51,345 nucleotides of DNA, taken from CAIURC01 sp043777315. Its GTDB lineage: Bacteria; Verrucomicrobiota; Verrucomicrobiia; Chthoniobacterales; Chthoniobacteraceae. The position numbers and the translations under genes are program-made. Below the pieces are notes generated by a model. It did not search any database. It was given only the letters and a program-made list of their open reading frames with translations, and was not told where the DNA came from. The stretch is from assembly GCA_043777315.1 (NCBI GenBank), contig JAYVPW010000147.1:1-51345 (forward strand). The letters are read 5' to 3'. This document shows, in pieces, positions 25,973 to 34,973 of the stretch (position 1 is the first letter of the stretch; each line of letters begins with the position of its first letter).

Positions 25973-26655
25973 TTTCCGATCAGCGCGGCGGGCGGAGCGG
26001 CCGCGTCGGCATTCTCGGCGGCCTGCTTTTTGAGATACGCCTTCATCGTCCCGTCCCACTTGTTCCAGTCGTTGCCGTGGTCTTCATCGAGAAAAATCTG
26101 CAAGTCGGTCAGCGCCTCCTCGTGGTGCGGATGATTCGGCAGTTTCGCGATTTCCAACAACGTCGGGAGCTTCACGGAATCGTCGCGATTCATCAGATCC
26201 GTGACGAACACATCGAGCACCTCCTCGGGCAGCGCGGCGTTCTTCACCAGCGGCAGCACCCGGCTGTAATCCTTGTCCAGTAGAAGATTCGAGATGTGCT
26301 GGGCCGCCTCCGCCTGCCCCTCGGCGGGGAGCGTCGGCAGCATGTTGATCAGAAGTTGCGCGGTCTCGGTCTCCGGCACATTCGACCGCAAAACTTGATC
26401 GATCTTCACCTCCCAGTCGGCCAGCGCCTTCCCCGGCTCGACCGGATTCATCGCCGCCGCTTCCGCCGCGACTTTCCCCGGGGCTTTCGGCTCCGCTGGC
26501 ACGCTCGGACCCGTCGAAGTCACCGCCGCCGGAACGGCTTCAGTGTTCGGCGCGTCCGGCACTGGCGCGACCGGCTGCATTTGCAAATACCAGATCGCCC
26601 CGCCGCAAACGGCGAGCACGACGGAGGCGAGGATGATGAGGGGGCGGTTGTTCAT
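25969..26655 (-). CDS. Unrecognised membrane-anchored protein with helical repeats
   Basis: A 228-residue protein. MNNRPLIILASVVLAVCGG begins a single N-terminal membrane anchor, then a Pro/Ala-rich spacer (about residues 28-75) leads to a helical domain. The helices have HEAT/TPR-like periodicity (TAQLLINMLPTLPAEGQAEA, SRVLPLVKNAALPEEVL, SVKLPTLLEIAKLPNHPHHE). The stop overlaps the ubiX start (ATGA). It resembles, in plan only, the protein at 36077-37216, which also has an anchor, a Pro/Ala spacer and helical repeats. Function unknown; probably a periplasmic scaffold. Confidence 0.75.
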   Translation of the reverse strand: MNNRPLIILASVVLAVCGGAIWYLQMQPVAPVPDAPNTEAVPAAVTSTGPSVPAEPKAPGKVAAEAAAMNPVEPGKALADWEVKIDQVLRSNVPETETAQLLINMLPTLPAEGQAEAAQHISNLLLDKDYSRVLPLVKNAALPEEVLDVFVTDLMNRDDSVKLPTLLEIAKLPNHPHHEEALTDLQIFLDEDHGNDWNKWDGTMKAYLKKQAAENADAAAPPAALIGK

Positions 26656-26687
26656 TGGGATACAAATTGAATGAAAGGAATTGCCGC

Positions 26688-26999
26688 CTATCGCAAGCCG
26701 CGAAGCGATGTGCGCAGTTCGCCGGGATCGCGGGCGCAGTGATAAATCCGCACGATGAAGATCACCGAGTCCTGGACGCGATAGTACGCGCCGAAAGGAA
26801 ATCGTGGCAGGAGCAGGAGTCGGCGGAATTCGCGGAAGACGCGCGGATGCGACTCTGGATTTCGCGAGAGATCGTCGAGCGCCGCGTAAAAAACCTCCAG
26901 GAAATCGGAACCCAGACCCACCTCGCGTTCTTCATACCATTCCCGCGCCTCGGCGAGATCGGCCAGCGCCGTCGTGAGGACTCGAACGTCAACGCTCAC
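26688..26999 (-). CDS. RelE/ParE-family toxin-like protein
   Basis: A 103-residue protein with the ParE/RelE fold pattern: LTTALADLAEAREWYEEREV, then FLEVFYAALDDLSRNPESHP, and the typical strand end PRFPFGAYYRVQDSVIFIVR followed by IYHCARDPGEL. ParE toxins poison gyrase and RelE toxins cut mRNA; the sequence does not decide between them. Its ATG overlaps the stop of the upstream antitoxin-like gene by 4 bases, the usual antitoxin-first arrangement. Confidence 0.85.
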   Translation of the reverse strand: MSVDVRVLTTALADLAEAREWYEEREVGLGSDFLEVFYAALDDLSRNPESHPRVFREFRRLLLLPRFPFGAYYRVQDSVIFIVRIYHCARDPGELRTSLRGLR

Positions 27000-27286
27000 T
27001 TCGCCTGCGCGAGCCGGCGCTTGACTTCATCGATGTCCAAGGCGCCGCCTGGATTCCCGAGATGTTGCGCCCAACGCGCGTCGAGAAGCGTTTTTTCAGC
27101 GTCCGGGACGGGCGCGCTCTCGCTGACTTTCCCGAGCGAATCCGGCCACTCGCCGAGTTCGCTTTTCAGCTCTTTCAAATACTCGAGCACCGCCGTTTCC
27201 AAAAAACGCTCCGGACTTTGTCCCGTCGCTTCCGCCGCGCGGGCGAGCTGCGCTTCGAGCTCCGGTTTCAGATGGATCGCAGGCAT
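26996..27286 (-). CDS. ParD-like antitoxin partner
   Basis: A 96-residue protein from ATG 27286; the open frame continues upstream, but into xylB. The N-terminus (MPAIHLKPELEAQLARAAEA, TGQSPERFLETAVLEYLKEL) is a ribbon-helix-helix DNA-binding segment. The C-terminal half (WAQHLGNPGGALDIDEVKRR) looks like the toxin-wrapping tail. Such antitoxins neutralise the ParE-like partner and repress their own promoter. No palindromic operator was identified with confidence. Confidence 0.8.
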   Translation of the reverse strand: MPAIHLKPELEAQLARAAEATGQSPERFLETAVLEYLKELKSELGEWPDSLGKVSESAPVPDAEKTLLDARWAQHLGNPGGALDIDEVKRRLAQAK

Positions 27287-27324
27287 GTCGTGAAGCTGGG
27301 CGACCTTTGCGGGCGGCGCAACTT

Positions 27325-28824
<1,500 letters not shown>

Positions 28825-28827
28825 GGA

Positions 28828-28927
28828 ATTTAGGATTTGGGATTTAGGATTTAGGAAGTTCGCGTAAAAAGGAGCGCGCGCGCGGCTGACTCCGTACTTC
28901 CTAAATCCTAAATCTTAAATCCTAAAT
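28828..28927. repeat. Inverted repeat of atttaggattt words between divergent xylB and glyoxalase genes
   Basis: The left arm (28828-28858) consists of repeated 'ggatttag' and 'gatttggg' words, and the right arm (28897-28927) is its reverse complement with two differences. The loop is a short GC-rich stretch (cgcgcgcgcggc). Only 3-4 bases separate the repeat from each start codon, so any promoters of the two divergent genes must lie within it. Confidence 0.85.
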
Positions 28928-28931
28928 CGAC

Positions 28932-29312
28932 ATGCTCACCCGACTCCTCCACACGCGCTACCGAGTCCAAGACCTCGAAAAAACCGTCGCATTTTATCGC
29001 GACATCCTCGGCCTCGAAGAAGTCCGCCGCCACACCTCGCCGCGCGGTTCGCAGCTCGTTTTTTTCAAAGCACCGCAGAGCGCCGAGGAGATCGAAATTT
29101 GTAAATTCGACGAGAGTGGTCCTGTCCAAGTCGGCCCCGACCTCACGCATCTCGCCTTTGAAGTCGAAGACCTCCACGCCTTCGCCGCGCTCGCCGCGAG
29201 CAAGGGCCATCCGCTCTCCGACGGCCCCACCGCCACCGGCACCGGCAGCCTCATCGCCTTCCTCGACGCGCCGGAAGGCTACGAAATCGAGCTCATCCAG
29301 CGCGCCCGCTGA
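28932..29312 (+). CDS. gloA: Lactoylglutathione lyase (glyoxalase I)
   Basis: A 126-residue VOC-fold protein of the usual length. All four metal ligands expected of glyoxalase I are present: His7 (LLHTRYRVQDLEKTVAFY), Glu55 (EEIEICKF), His73 (LTHLAFEVEDL) and Glu120 (YEIELIQ). The enzyme isomerises the hemithioacetal of methylglyoxal and glutathione (or a replacement thiol) to S-lactoylglutathione. Other VOC enzymes share the fold, but the ligand set favours glyoxalase I. It is followed one base later by a BrnT-like gene. Confidence 0.9.
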   Translation: MLTRLLHTRYRVQDLEKTVAFYRDILGLEEVRRHTSPRGSQLVFFKAPQSAEEIEICKFDESGPVQVGPDLTHLAFEVEDLHAFAALAASKGHPLSDGPTATGTGSLIAFLDAPEGYEIELIQRAR

Positions 29313-29313
29313 A

Positions 29314-29595
29314 ATGGACTTCGACTGGCTCGACCCGGCATTCGATCTGCGCAAAATCGCGCCGAACGAAATCGAGGAATCCTTCGAGGATCCGTTCAGC
29401 ATCCGCCTGCTGCCGGAAGGGACGGAGGAGCAGGAAGACGCGCGCTATTTCAACCTCGGCAAGAGCGTCAGCGAACGCGCGATCTTCTCCGTCTTCTGGA
29501 CCGACGGGAAACGTTACCGCGTCATTCTCGCGCGCGAAATGGTGCCGGAAGAACTCGCTTTTTATGAGCGGAAAAACTCCGAGTCGATTTACTGA
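29314..29595 (+). CDS. brnT: BrnT-family toxin-like protein
   Basis: A 93-residue protein from ATG 29314, one base after the glyoxalase stop. The BrnT pattern is clear: FDWLDPAFDLRKIAPNEIEE, then SFEDPFSIRL, and the ending DARYFNLGKSVSERAIFSVF followed by RYRVILAREMVPEEL. BrnT is a RelE-fold ribonuclease that blocks translation when free. Its start is close enough to the glyoxalase stop to be read from the same transcript. The following gene, 3 bases downstream, is the partner. Confidence 0.82.
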   Translation: MDFDWLDPAFDLRKIAPNEIEESFEDPFSIRLLPEGTEEQEDARYFNLGKSVSERAIFSVFWTDGKRYRVILAREMVPEELAFYERKNSESIY

Positions 29596-29598
29596 CCG

Positions 29599-29862
29599 AT
29601 GAAAGTAATCACCACCTGGCCCGAGATTCCGCGCTTCGAAAACGAGGAAGACGAAGCCGCCTTCTGGTCCGACGCGCGGCTCGACAGCCGCCTGATGAAC
29701 GGCGCGATCCTGAAAGCCGACACGCGCGAATCGACGACGATCACCCTGCGCTTTGACCCCCGCATGCTCGCCCGCATCAAGCGCATCGCGCGCTCCCGCT
29801 ACTTGAACTATCAGAGCATGATCAAGCAGTGGCTCAGCGAGCGCCTGGAAAAGGAACTCTGA
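29599..29862 (+). CDS. brnA: BrnA-like antitoxin
   Basis: An 87-residue protein with an N-terminal acidic EDEAAFWSD segment and a ribbon-helix-helix C-terminus (STTITLRFDPRMLARIKRIA, RYLNYQSMIKQWLSERLEKE). In BrnTA systems the toxin gene comes first and the antitoxin carries the DNA-binding RHH domain for autoregulation; that order is seen here. It ends a short cluster beginning with the glyoxalase. Confidence 0.8.
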   Translation: MKVITTWPEIPRFENEEDEAAFWSDARLDSRLMNGAILKADTRESTTITLRFDPRMLARIKRIARSRYLNYQSMIKQWLSERLEKEL

Positions 29863-29884
29863 CGGCGATGAGCGAAAAAATGTT

Positions 29885-29954
29885 TCCGCAAAATCACGCT
29901 AAAGGACGCGAAATCTAATCCACCCTTTCGCGTCCTTTCGCGTGATTTCGCGGA
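29885..29954. repeat. Inverted repeat of aaatcacgcgaaaggacgcgaaa type
   Basis: The left arm (29885-29913) and right arm (29926-29954) are reverse complements of each other with few mismatches over 29 bases; they are built from tccgc, aaatcacg and aaaggacgcg words. It begins 22 bases after the brnA-like stop codon. It has no T-run, so it is recorded as a repeat, although it could slow transcription. Confidence 0.78.
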
Positions 29955-30008
29955 CCGGAATGGCCAGCATTCCACCGCATTCTGCATTCAGTCCCGGCGG
30001 AAAAAGGT

Positions 30009-30074
30009 GCAGCTCGATCGTCCCCGCGAGGCGGTTCCCCCCGGTACGCCCCACGCACCACACGATCGAGCTGC
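30009..30074. repeat. 13-bp inverted repeat (gcagctcgatcgt) with 40-base loop
   Basis: gcagctcgatcgt at 30009-30021 is exactly reverse-complemented at 30062-30074. The loop is GC-rich. It lies 194 bases beyond the kinase-MurQ stop codon in the gap between the convergent brnA-like and murQ-type genes. The rest of 29955-30267 shows no gene. Confidence 0.7.
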
Positions 30075-30267
30075 TTCCCTGTTTTCGTATCCCCATGTCC
30101 GCTTTCGCGAACGCGGAGGGCTTTAGCAACGGACGTGCCCGCCGGTTTTTTCCCGCGAAAATATTCGCGTGTCACAGAGGAAAATCGCCGCGTCTGGGTC
30201 CTCAAGGGCGACGCGTCTCCGCGTCTGCGCCTGCGCACTTCTCGCCACGCTGAACAAGCCGCCGCAG

Positions 30268-32070
30268 CTACGAACCGAGACACGCTCGCACATTCCAGCC
30301 CGCGCTTTCCAGTCGCGCCCGAGCTTCCTCATACGAAACCTGGAGCGCGCTGCCGACCAGCCGCACGCCGCGGTCGCGCAGTTTCGCGTTTGAAATGTTG
30401 AGATCGACCATCGAGTTCCCGCGCACTTTTCCGAGCCGGATCATCGCGCAGGTCGAGAGAATATTCAGCGCCACTTTCGTCGCCGTGCCCGCCTTCAAAC
30501 GCGTCGAGCCCGTCACGATTTCCGGCCCGGTCGGAAGGTCGATTTCCACGTCCCAACCCGGACCCGCACCGCGATGCCGTGCGGGGTTGCAGGTGATGAG
30601 CATCGTCCGCGCGCCGAGTTCCCGCGCCCGCGCCAGCGCGCCGAGCACGAACGGCGTCCGCCCGCTCGCCGTCAGCCCGCACACTACATCGCCCGGGCGC
30701 ACCCCGCGCTCACCCACCGCAAACGCGCCCGATTCCGGCTGATCTTCCGCACCTTCCACCGCCCGATGCAGCGCCGTCGCCCCGCCCGCCATGATCGCCT
30801 GCACCAGCTCTGGCGGCGCGCCAAACGTCGGCGGAATCTCGCTCGCATCGAGCACCCCGAGCCGCCCGCTCGTCCCCGCGCCCGCATAAAAAAGACGCCC
30901 GCCTCCGTGCAGCGCCTCACTCACCAAATCGATCCCGCGCACCAGCAAATCCCGGCACGCCCCGAGCGCCTCCACCACGCAATCTTCCTCCGTCACAAAC
31001 AGCTCCACGAGCTGCGCCGAAGTCATCAAATCCAGCGCCGCCGACCGCGGATTGCTCTGCTCCGTCGCCGCCACAGCGAGCTCCGCTTCCCCCGCTCCGA
31101 CTTCGACGTTCGACGTTCGACGTTCGACGTTCGACGTTCTCCCCTCCTCATCCTCCCCCCCATCTCCCATCTCCGATCCCTCATCTCCGCCATCCGCCGC
31201 CAGCCACGCCGCCCCGAGCGCGCCCGACTCGTCGCACACCTCCGCGTGCGCTTTCGGCAGCAGAATGCTCAACCGATAATTGTAGAGCGCCGCATATTCC
31301 GGGTGATGGACAAACATGCCGCCGACCAGCCGCACCGGCGCGTCCGCGAAGTCCAGCCGCTGCGCCACCGCGCGCGTGAACTCCGCCAAAATCGTCGCCC
31401 CGTCCTGCACCACATTCAGCATCTCCGGCTCCCCAAATCGCGCCGCCTCGAAAATGCACGGAGCCAGCCGCGCCACCGCCATTTTGTCCGCCTGCGACGC
31501 CCACTCGACCAAATCCTGCAACCGCGTCAGCGCCAGCGTTCGCAGAATATTTTCCGCCAGCGGCGTGATCTTGTGATTCAAATCGTAGTGGCTCAGCACG
31601 ATCCGCAGCCCCTGCATCGCGATGTGAAATCCGCTCCCGCGATCGCCGAGCAACTGTCCCCACCCGCCCGCCTTTTCCACGCGTCCATCCTTTCGCCCGC
31701 TCACCGCCGCGCCCGTCCCCGAGATGACCGCGATCCCATCGCGCTCGCGGAAAGCGATCGCCATCGCCGAGTCGCGATCACTCCCCACGCTCACCTTCGC
31801 CCCCGGCCACGCCGCCTCCGCCAGTCCCCGCAAACGCCGCCGATCCTCCTCCGTCCCACACCCCGCGAGATACGCCCCGACATGCGTCACCTCGCGCGGC
31901 AGCACGCCGAAGATGCCCGCCAGCGCTTGATCTCCGGTCAGCTTGAGATTCGACGCCGGCAGCGATCCCCGCTCCAAAACCGTCTGCGCCCCGCCGCTCC
32001 ACTCCACCAGCGCCCACTCCGTTTTCGTCCCACCGCCTTCGATCCCGAGCACGCGTTTTGCACTTTGCAT
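30268..32070 (-). CDS. murQ: Fused amino-sugar kinase / N-acetylmuramic acid 6-phosphate etherase
   Basis: A 600-residue protein from ATG 32070. The N-terminal half (about 1-290) is a BadF/BadG or GlcNAc-kinase-type ASKHA domain: LGIEGGGTKTEWALVEW, GSDRDSAMAIAFRERDGIAV, GTGAAVSGRKDG, GGWGQLLGDRGSGFHIA. The C-terminal half (about 335-600) is MurQ: GRLFYAGAGTSGRLGVLDAS, GDVVCGLTASGRTPFVLGAL, STRLKAGTATKVALNILSTC. Together they would phosphorylate MurNAc (and probably GlcNAc) and cleave the lactyl ether of MurNAc-6-phosphate, recycling peptidoglycan sugars. A Gly/Glu/Asp-rich linker separates the domains and is encoded partly by a 7-base tandem repeat. Gene symbol is given for the MurQ half only. 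Confidence 0.9.
   Translation of the reverse strand: MQSAKRVLGIEGGGTKTEWALVEWSGGAQTVLERGSLPASNLKLTGDQALAGIFGVLPREVTHVGAYLAGCGTEEDRRRLRGLAEAAWPGAKVSVGSDRDSAMAIAFRERDGIAVISGTGAAVSGRKDGRVEKAGGWGQLLGDRGSGFHIAMQGLRIVLSHYDLNHKITPLAENILRTLALTRLQDLVEWASQADKMAVARLAPCIFEAARFGEPEMLNVVQDGATILAEFTRAVAQRLDFADAPVRLVGGMFVHHPEYAALYNYRLSILLPKAHAEVCDESGALGAAWLAADGGDEGSEMGDGGEDEEGRTSNVERRTSNVEVGAGEAELAVAATEQSNPRSAALDLMTSAQLVELFVTEEDCVVEALGACRDLLVRGIDLVSEALHGGGRLFYAGAGTSGRLGVLDASEIPPTFGAPPELVQAIMAGGATALHRAVEGAEDQPESGAFAVGERGVRPGDVVCGLTASGRTPFVLGALARARELGARTMLITCNPARHRGAGPGWDVEIDLPTGPEIVTGSTRLKAGTATKVALNILSTCAMIRLGKVRGNSMVDLNISNAKLRDRGVRLVGSALQVSYEEARARLESAGWNVRACLGS
31102..31139. repeat. Heptamer tandem repeat (ttcgacg x5) inside the kinase-MurQ linker
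   Basis: Five perfect copies of ttcgacg plus ttc lie within the coding sequence. On the coding strand they give the repeating R-T-S-N-V-E-R peptide of the linker. Since 7 is not a multiple of 3, gain or loss of one copy shifts the reading frame between the two enzyme domains. Confidence 0.92.
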
Positions 32071-32079
32071 GGCCCGATT

Positions 32080-32535
32080 ATGGTGAAACATCCCGCCCTC
32101 CTCAATCCGCGCCTCACCTTGAACCGACCCACATTTTTCCGCCTCCTCGCGTGGATCGCAGTCATCTGCTGGACGATCACGATCTTCATCCTTTCGTCGA
32201 TGTCCGGTCCGCAGATCGAGCAAATCAACGTCTTCCAACTTTGGGACAAAGCCGCCCATTGCCTCGCCTTCGCGGTCGGTGCGGTGGTGCTCGCGATCGC
32301 TCTCCGCATCAGCACCGAGTGGCCGTGGAAGAAAGTCGCATTGGTCGCCGTGCTCGCCATTTCGCTCTTCGGCGCGACCGACGAATGGCATCAACTTTAC
32401 ACCCCCAAACGCAGCGGCGCCGATCCCGCCGACTGGCTCGCCGACACGATCGGCGCGGTCATCGGCGTCTCCGCCACCTGGGTTTTTTATGCCCGATTCC
32501 AGCGCAAAAATCTCCCGGCTCCGGCGGGAACTTGA
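32080..32535 (+). CDS. VanZ-like family membrane protein
   Basis: A 151-residue protein from ATG 32080. Four hydrophobic segments are likely (AWIAVICWTITIFILSS, AFAVGAVVLAIALRI, VALVAVLAISLFGATDEWHQ, WLADTIGAVIGVSATWVFY). The VanZ signature is present: WDKAAHCLAFAVGA and TDEWHQLYTPKRSGADPADW. VanZ confers low-level teicoplanin resistance in enterococci, but most homologues have no known function. Its start lies 9 bases from the divergent kinase-MurQ start. A TTG at 32119 is an alternative that would give more room. The 3' end overlaps ligA by 47 bases. Confidence 0.88.
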   Translation: MVKHPALLNPRLTLNRPTFFRLLAWIAVICWTITIFILSSMSGPQIEQINVFQLWDKAAHCLAFAVGAVVLAIALRISTEWPWKKVALVAVLAISLFGATDEWHQLYTPKRSGADPADWLADTIGAVIGVSATWVFYARFQRKNLPAPAGT

Positions 32536-34792
32536 AGACCACAACCGGCGCTACTACGAGGAAGCCGCGCCGACGATTTCCGACGCGGAATACGACGCGC
32601 TTTTCCGCGAGCTGAGCGACCTCGAAGCCGCGCATCCCGAGCTCCTCACCGCCGACTCCCCGACCCAGCGCGTCGGCGGCAAACCGCTCGCCGGTTTCAC
32701 CCAAGTCCGGCACGCCGTGCCGATGCTCAGCCTCGATAATCTCTTCGCGAAAAAAGAGGGCCTCGACGGCGTCCGCAAGTTTGTCGCGAGCGTCGAAAAC
32801 GAGCTGCGCAAAAAGGACGCACTGCCCGCGGATCCTTTGTCCTGGCTCGTCGAGCCGAAGGTCGATGGCGTCGCCGTCAGCCTCCGTTACGAGCGCGGCG
32901 TCCTCTCTGTCGGAGCCACGCGCGGCGACGGCGAGACCGGCGACGACATCACCGCAAACTTGCGCACCATCCGCGAACTCCCGCTGCGCCTCGATCGCGC
33001 GCCCGCCGTGCTCGAAGTCCGCGGCGAAGTTTACATGCCCGTCGCCGGCTTCGAGCGCCTCCGAGCCGGGCAGGAAGCCGCCGGCGACACGCCCATTTCC
33101 AACCCGCGCAACGCGGCTGCCGGCTCGCTCAAACAGCTCGACTCCCGCATCACCGCGAAACGTCCGCTCGCCCTTTTTGTTTACGGCCTCGGTGCAGTGA
33201 GCGACGACGCGGAAGTCCCGCCCACCCAGGATTCGCTGCTCGCGTGGCTCGCCGATCTCGGCCTCCCCACGCACCGCAAAACCTGGCTCTGCCACTCGCT
33301 CGAAGACCTCGCCGCCGCCATTGCCGAGCTGGATGCGACCCGCCACCAATTCCCGTTCGAAACCGACGGCGCGGTGATCAAACTCAACGACCGCGCGCTT
33401 CGCGAACCGGTCGGCTACACCTCCCGCGCGCCGAAGTGGGCGCGGGCCTACAAATTCGCGCCGGAGCAAGCGCAGACGCTCCTCCGGGACATCACGATTC
33501 AGGTCGGCCGCACCGGCGTCCTCACCCCCGTCGCCGAACTCGAACCGATCTTTCTCAGCGGCAGCACGATCAGCCGCGCCACGCTGCACAACGAAGACGA
33601 AATCCGCCGAAAAGACATCCGCATCGGCGACACCGTCGTCATCGAAAAAGCCGGCGAAGTCATCCCCGCCGTCGTCGAAGTCGTCCTCGATCGCCGCCCG
33701 CCCGGCACCCCGCCCTTCGCCTTCCTCGCGCACATCGGCGGCAAGTGTCCGGCCTGCGGCGGACCGGTCCGTCGCGATGCCGAGTTCGCCGTTTGGATTT
33801 GCGAAAATGTCGCCTGCCCCGCGCAGAAAACCCGCCGCCTCGAATACCTCGCCAAACGTGGCGCACTCGACATCGAAGGCCTCGGCGGCATCGTCGCCGA
33901 CAAGCTCGTCGAACGCGGTTTGGTCGCCGAGCCGCTCGACCTTTTCGATCCCGCCAAACTCACCGAAGACGCGCTCGCGAAGCTCAATCTCGGCACCGAC
34001 GAAGAGCCGCGCATCTTCGGCGAAAAGAACGCCGCAAAGGTTTTCGCCGCAATCGAGCGCGCGAAAAAAGAGCTCCCGCTTTCCCGCTGGCTGCACGCCC
34101 TCGCGATCCCCGAAGTCGGCGAGACGACCGCTTTTGATCTCGCCGATTTCCACGAAACGATCGGCGAAGTCGCCACGTCGAAACTGCTCCGCGACGTGCT
34201 CGCGCTCGACGAAGCGCGCGCCGCCGTGAAGGCGACGAGCCCCCGCGCGGAGATCAACCGCGACAAGTCGCCGCTCGAAAAATTGCAGCTCGCCACCGCG
34301 CACGCCGCCGCGAAATCCGACCTCGCCACGATCGAATCCGAACTCGAGCAAAACGGCTTCGGAAAGCGGACCCGCAAAAAAACCACCGACGACGGATTCG
34401 TCACCGAACTCGGCCCCGTGGTCGCGCGCGCGGTGCTCGACCACTTCGCCTCCCCCCCCGGCAAGCTAGTGCTGGAGCGGCTTCGCGGGCTTGGCATCGA
34501 TCCGCGTGGCCAATCCGCCGCCACCTCAACGTCGCAGCCGTTCGCCGGAAAAACCTTCGTCCTCACCGGCACGCTTGCCTCGATGAAGCGCAGCGAAGCC
34601 GGCGATGAAATCCGCCAACGCGGCGGCAACGTCACCGGCTCCGTGACGAAAAACACCGACTTCCTCGTCGCCGGCGAAAGCGCCGGGTCGAAACTCGACG
34701 ACGCCCAAACGCTCGGCATCCCGGTGCTCGACGAACCCGCCTTTCTCGCACTCCTGACGGAGCGAAGCGGACAATCCAACCAGTCATCCTGA
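32489..34792 (+). CDS. ligA: NAD+-dependent DNA ligase
   Basis: A 767-residue protein, about 100 longer than typical. It has the Ia domain (HNRRYYEEAAPTISDAEYD), the adenylation site EPKVDGVAVSLRYERG with Lys124, and the OB fold (VGRTGVLTPVAELEPI, LHNEDEIRRKDIRIGDTVVI). Next come the four-Cys zinc site (CPACGG, then CENVACPAQ), the HhH domain, and a C-terminal BRCT (about 680-755; GKTFVLTGTLASMKRSEAGD). An insertion of charged sequence (about 590-625; KSDLATIESELEQNGFGKRT) accounts for part of the extra length. It seals nicks using NAD+. It starts inside the VanZ-like gene. Its stop codon and last residues are supplied by the family A repeat at 34783. Confidence 0.96.
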   Translation: MPDSSAKISRLRRELEDHNRRYYEEAAPTISDAEYDALFRELSDLEAAHPELLTADSPTQRVGGKPLAGFTQVRHAVPMLSLDNLFAKKEGLDGVRKFVASVENELRKKDALPADPLSWLVEPKVDGVAVSLRYERGVLSVGATRGDGETGDDITANLRTIRELPLRLDRAPAVLEVRGEVYMPVAGFERLRAGQEAAGDTPISNPRNAAAGSLKQLDSRITAKRPLALFVYGLGAVSDDAEVPPTQDSLLAWLADLGLPTHRKTWLCHSLEDLAAAIAELDATRHQFPFETDGAVIKLNDRALREPVGYTSRAPKWARAYKFAPEQAQTLLRDITIQVGRTGVLTPVAELEPIFLSGSTISRATLHNEDEIRRKDIRIGDTVVIEKAGEVIPAVVEVVLDRRPPGTPPFAFLAHIGGKCPACGGPVRRDAEFAVWICENVACPAQKTRRLEYLAKRGALDIEGLGGIVADKLVERGLVAEPLDLFDPAKLTEDALAKLNLGTDEEPRIFGEKNAAKVFAAIERAKKELPLSRWLHALAIPEVGETTAFDLADFHETIGEVATSKLLRDVLALDEARAAVKATSPRAEINRDKSPLEKLQLATAHAAAKSDLATIESELEQNGFGKRTRKKTTDDGFVTELGPVVARAVLDHFASPPGKLVLERLRGLGIDPRGQSAATSTSQPFAGKTFVLTGTLASMKRSEAGDEIRQRGGNVTGSVTKNTDFLVAGESAGSKLDDAQTLGIPVLDEPAFLALLTERSGQSNQSS

Positions 34793-34900
34793 GCGGAGCG
34801 ACAGCGGAGTCGAAGGACCTCTAACTTTGCCCCCAAGACCCCGCGCCGGTGGGGAAAAATAAGATGTCCTTCGACCCCGCTGCGCTGCGCTCAGGATGAC
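34783..34900. repeat. Dispersed inverted-repeat element, family A copy 3
   Basis: The left end gtcatcctgagcggagcg and the right end gcgctcaggatgac are reverse complements, with ggagtcgaaggacctct and aagatgtccttcgac as the inner parts of the arms. This is the shortest of three copies in the window. It overlaps the last 10 bases of ligA, and the ligA stop (tga) is within the left end. Confidence 0.88.
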
Positions 34901-34973
34901 ACGGAAGGAATGACGCGCCCTCGAAAACTGCGGCTTGGCGGGGCTTTGAGTCGCGTTTATTCAGTCCGCGAAA

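Noticed and set aside
29116..29313. Extension of the BrnT-like frame upstream to 29116
   Set aside because: The extra 66 codons overlap the glyoxalase gene in another frame and are Ser/Pro/Arg-rich. ATG 29314 gives the standard BrnT N-terminus.
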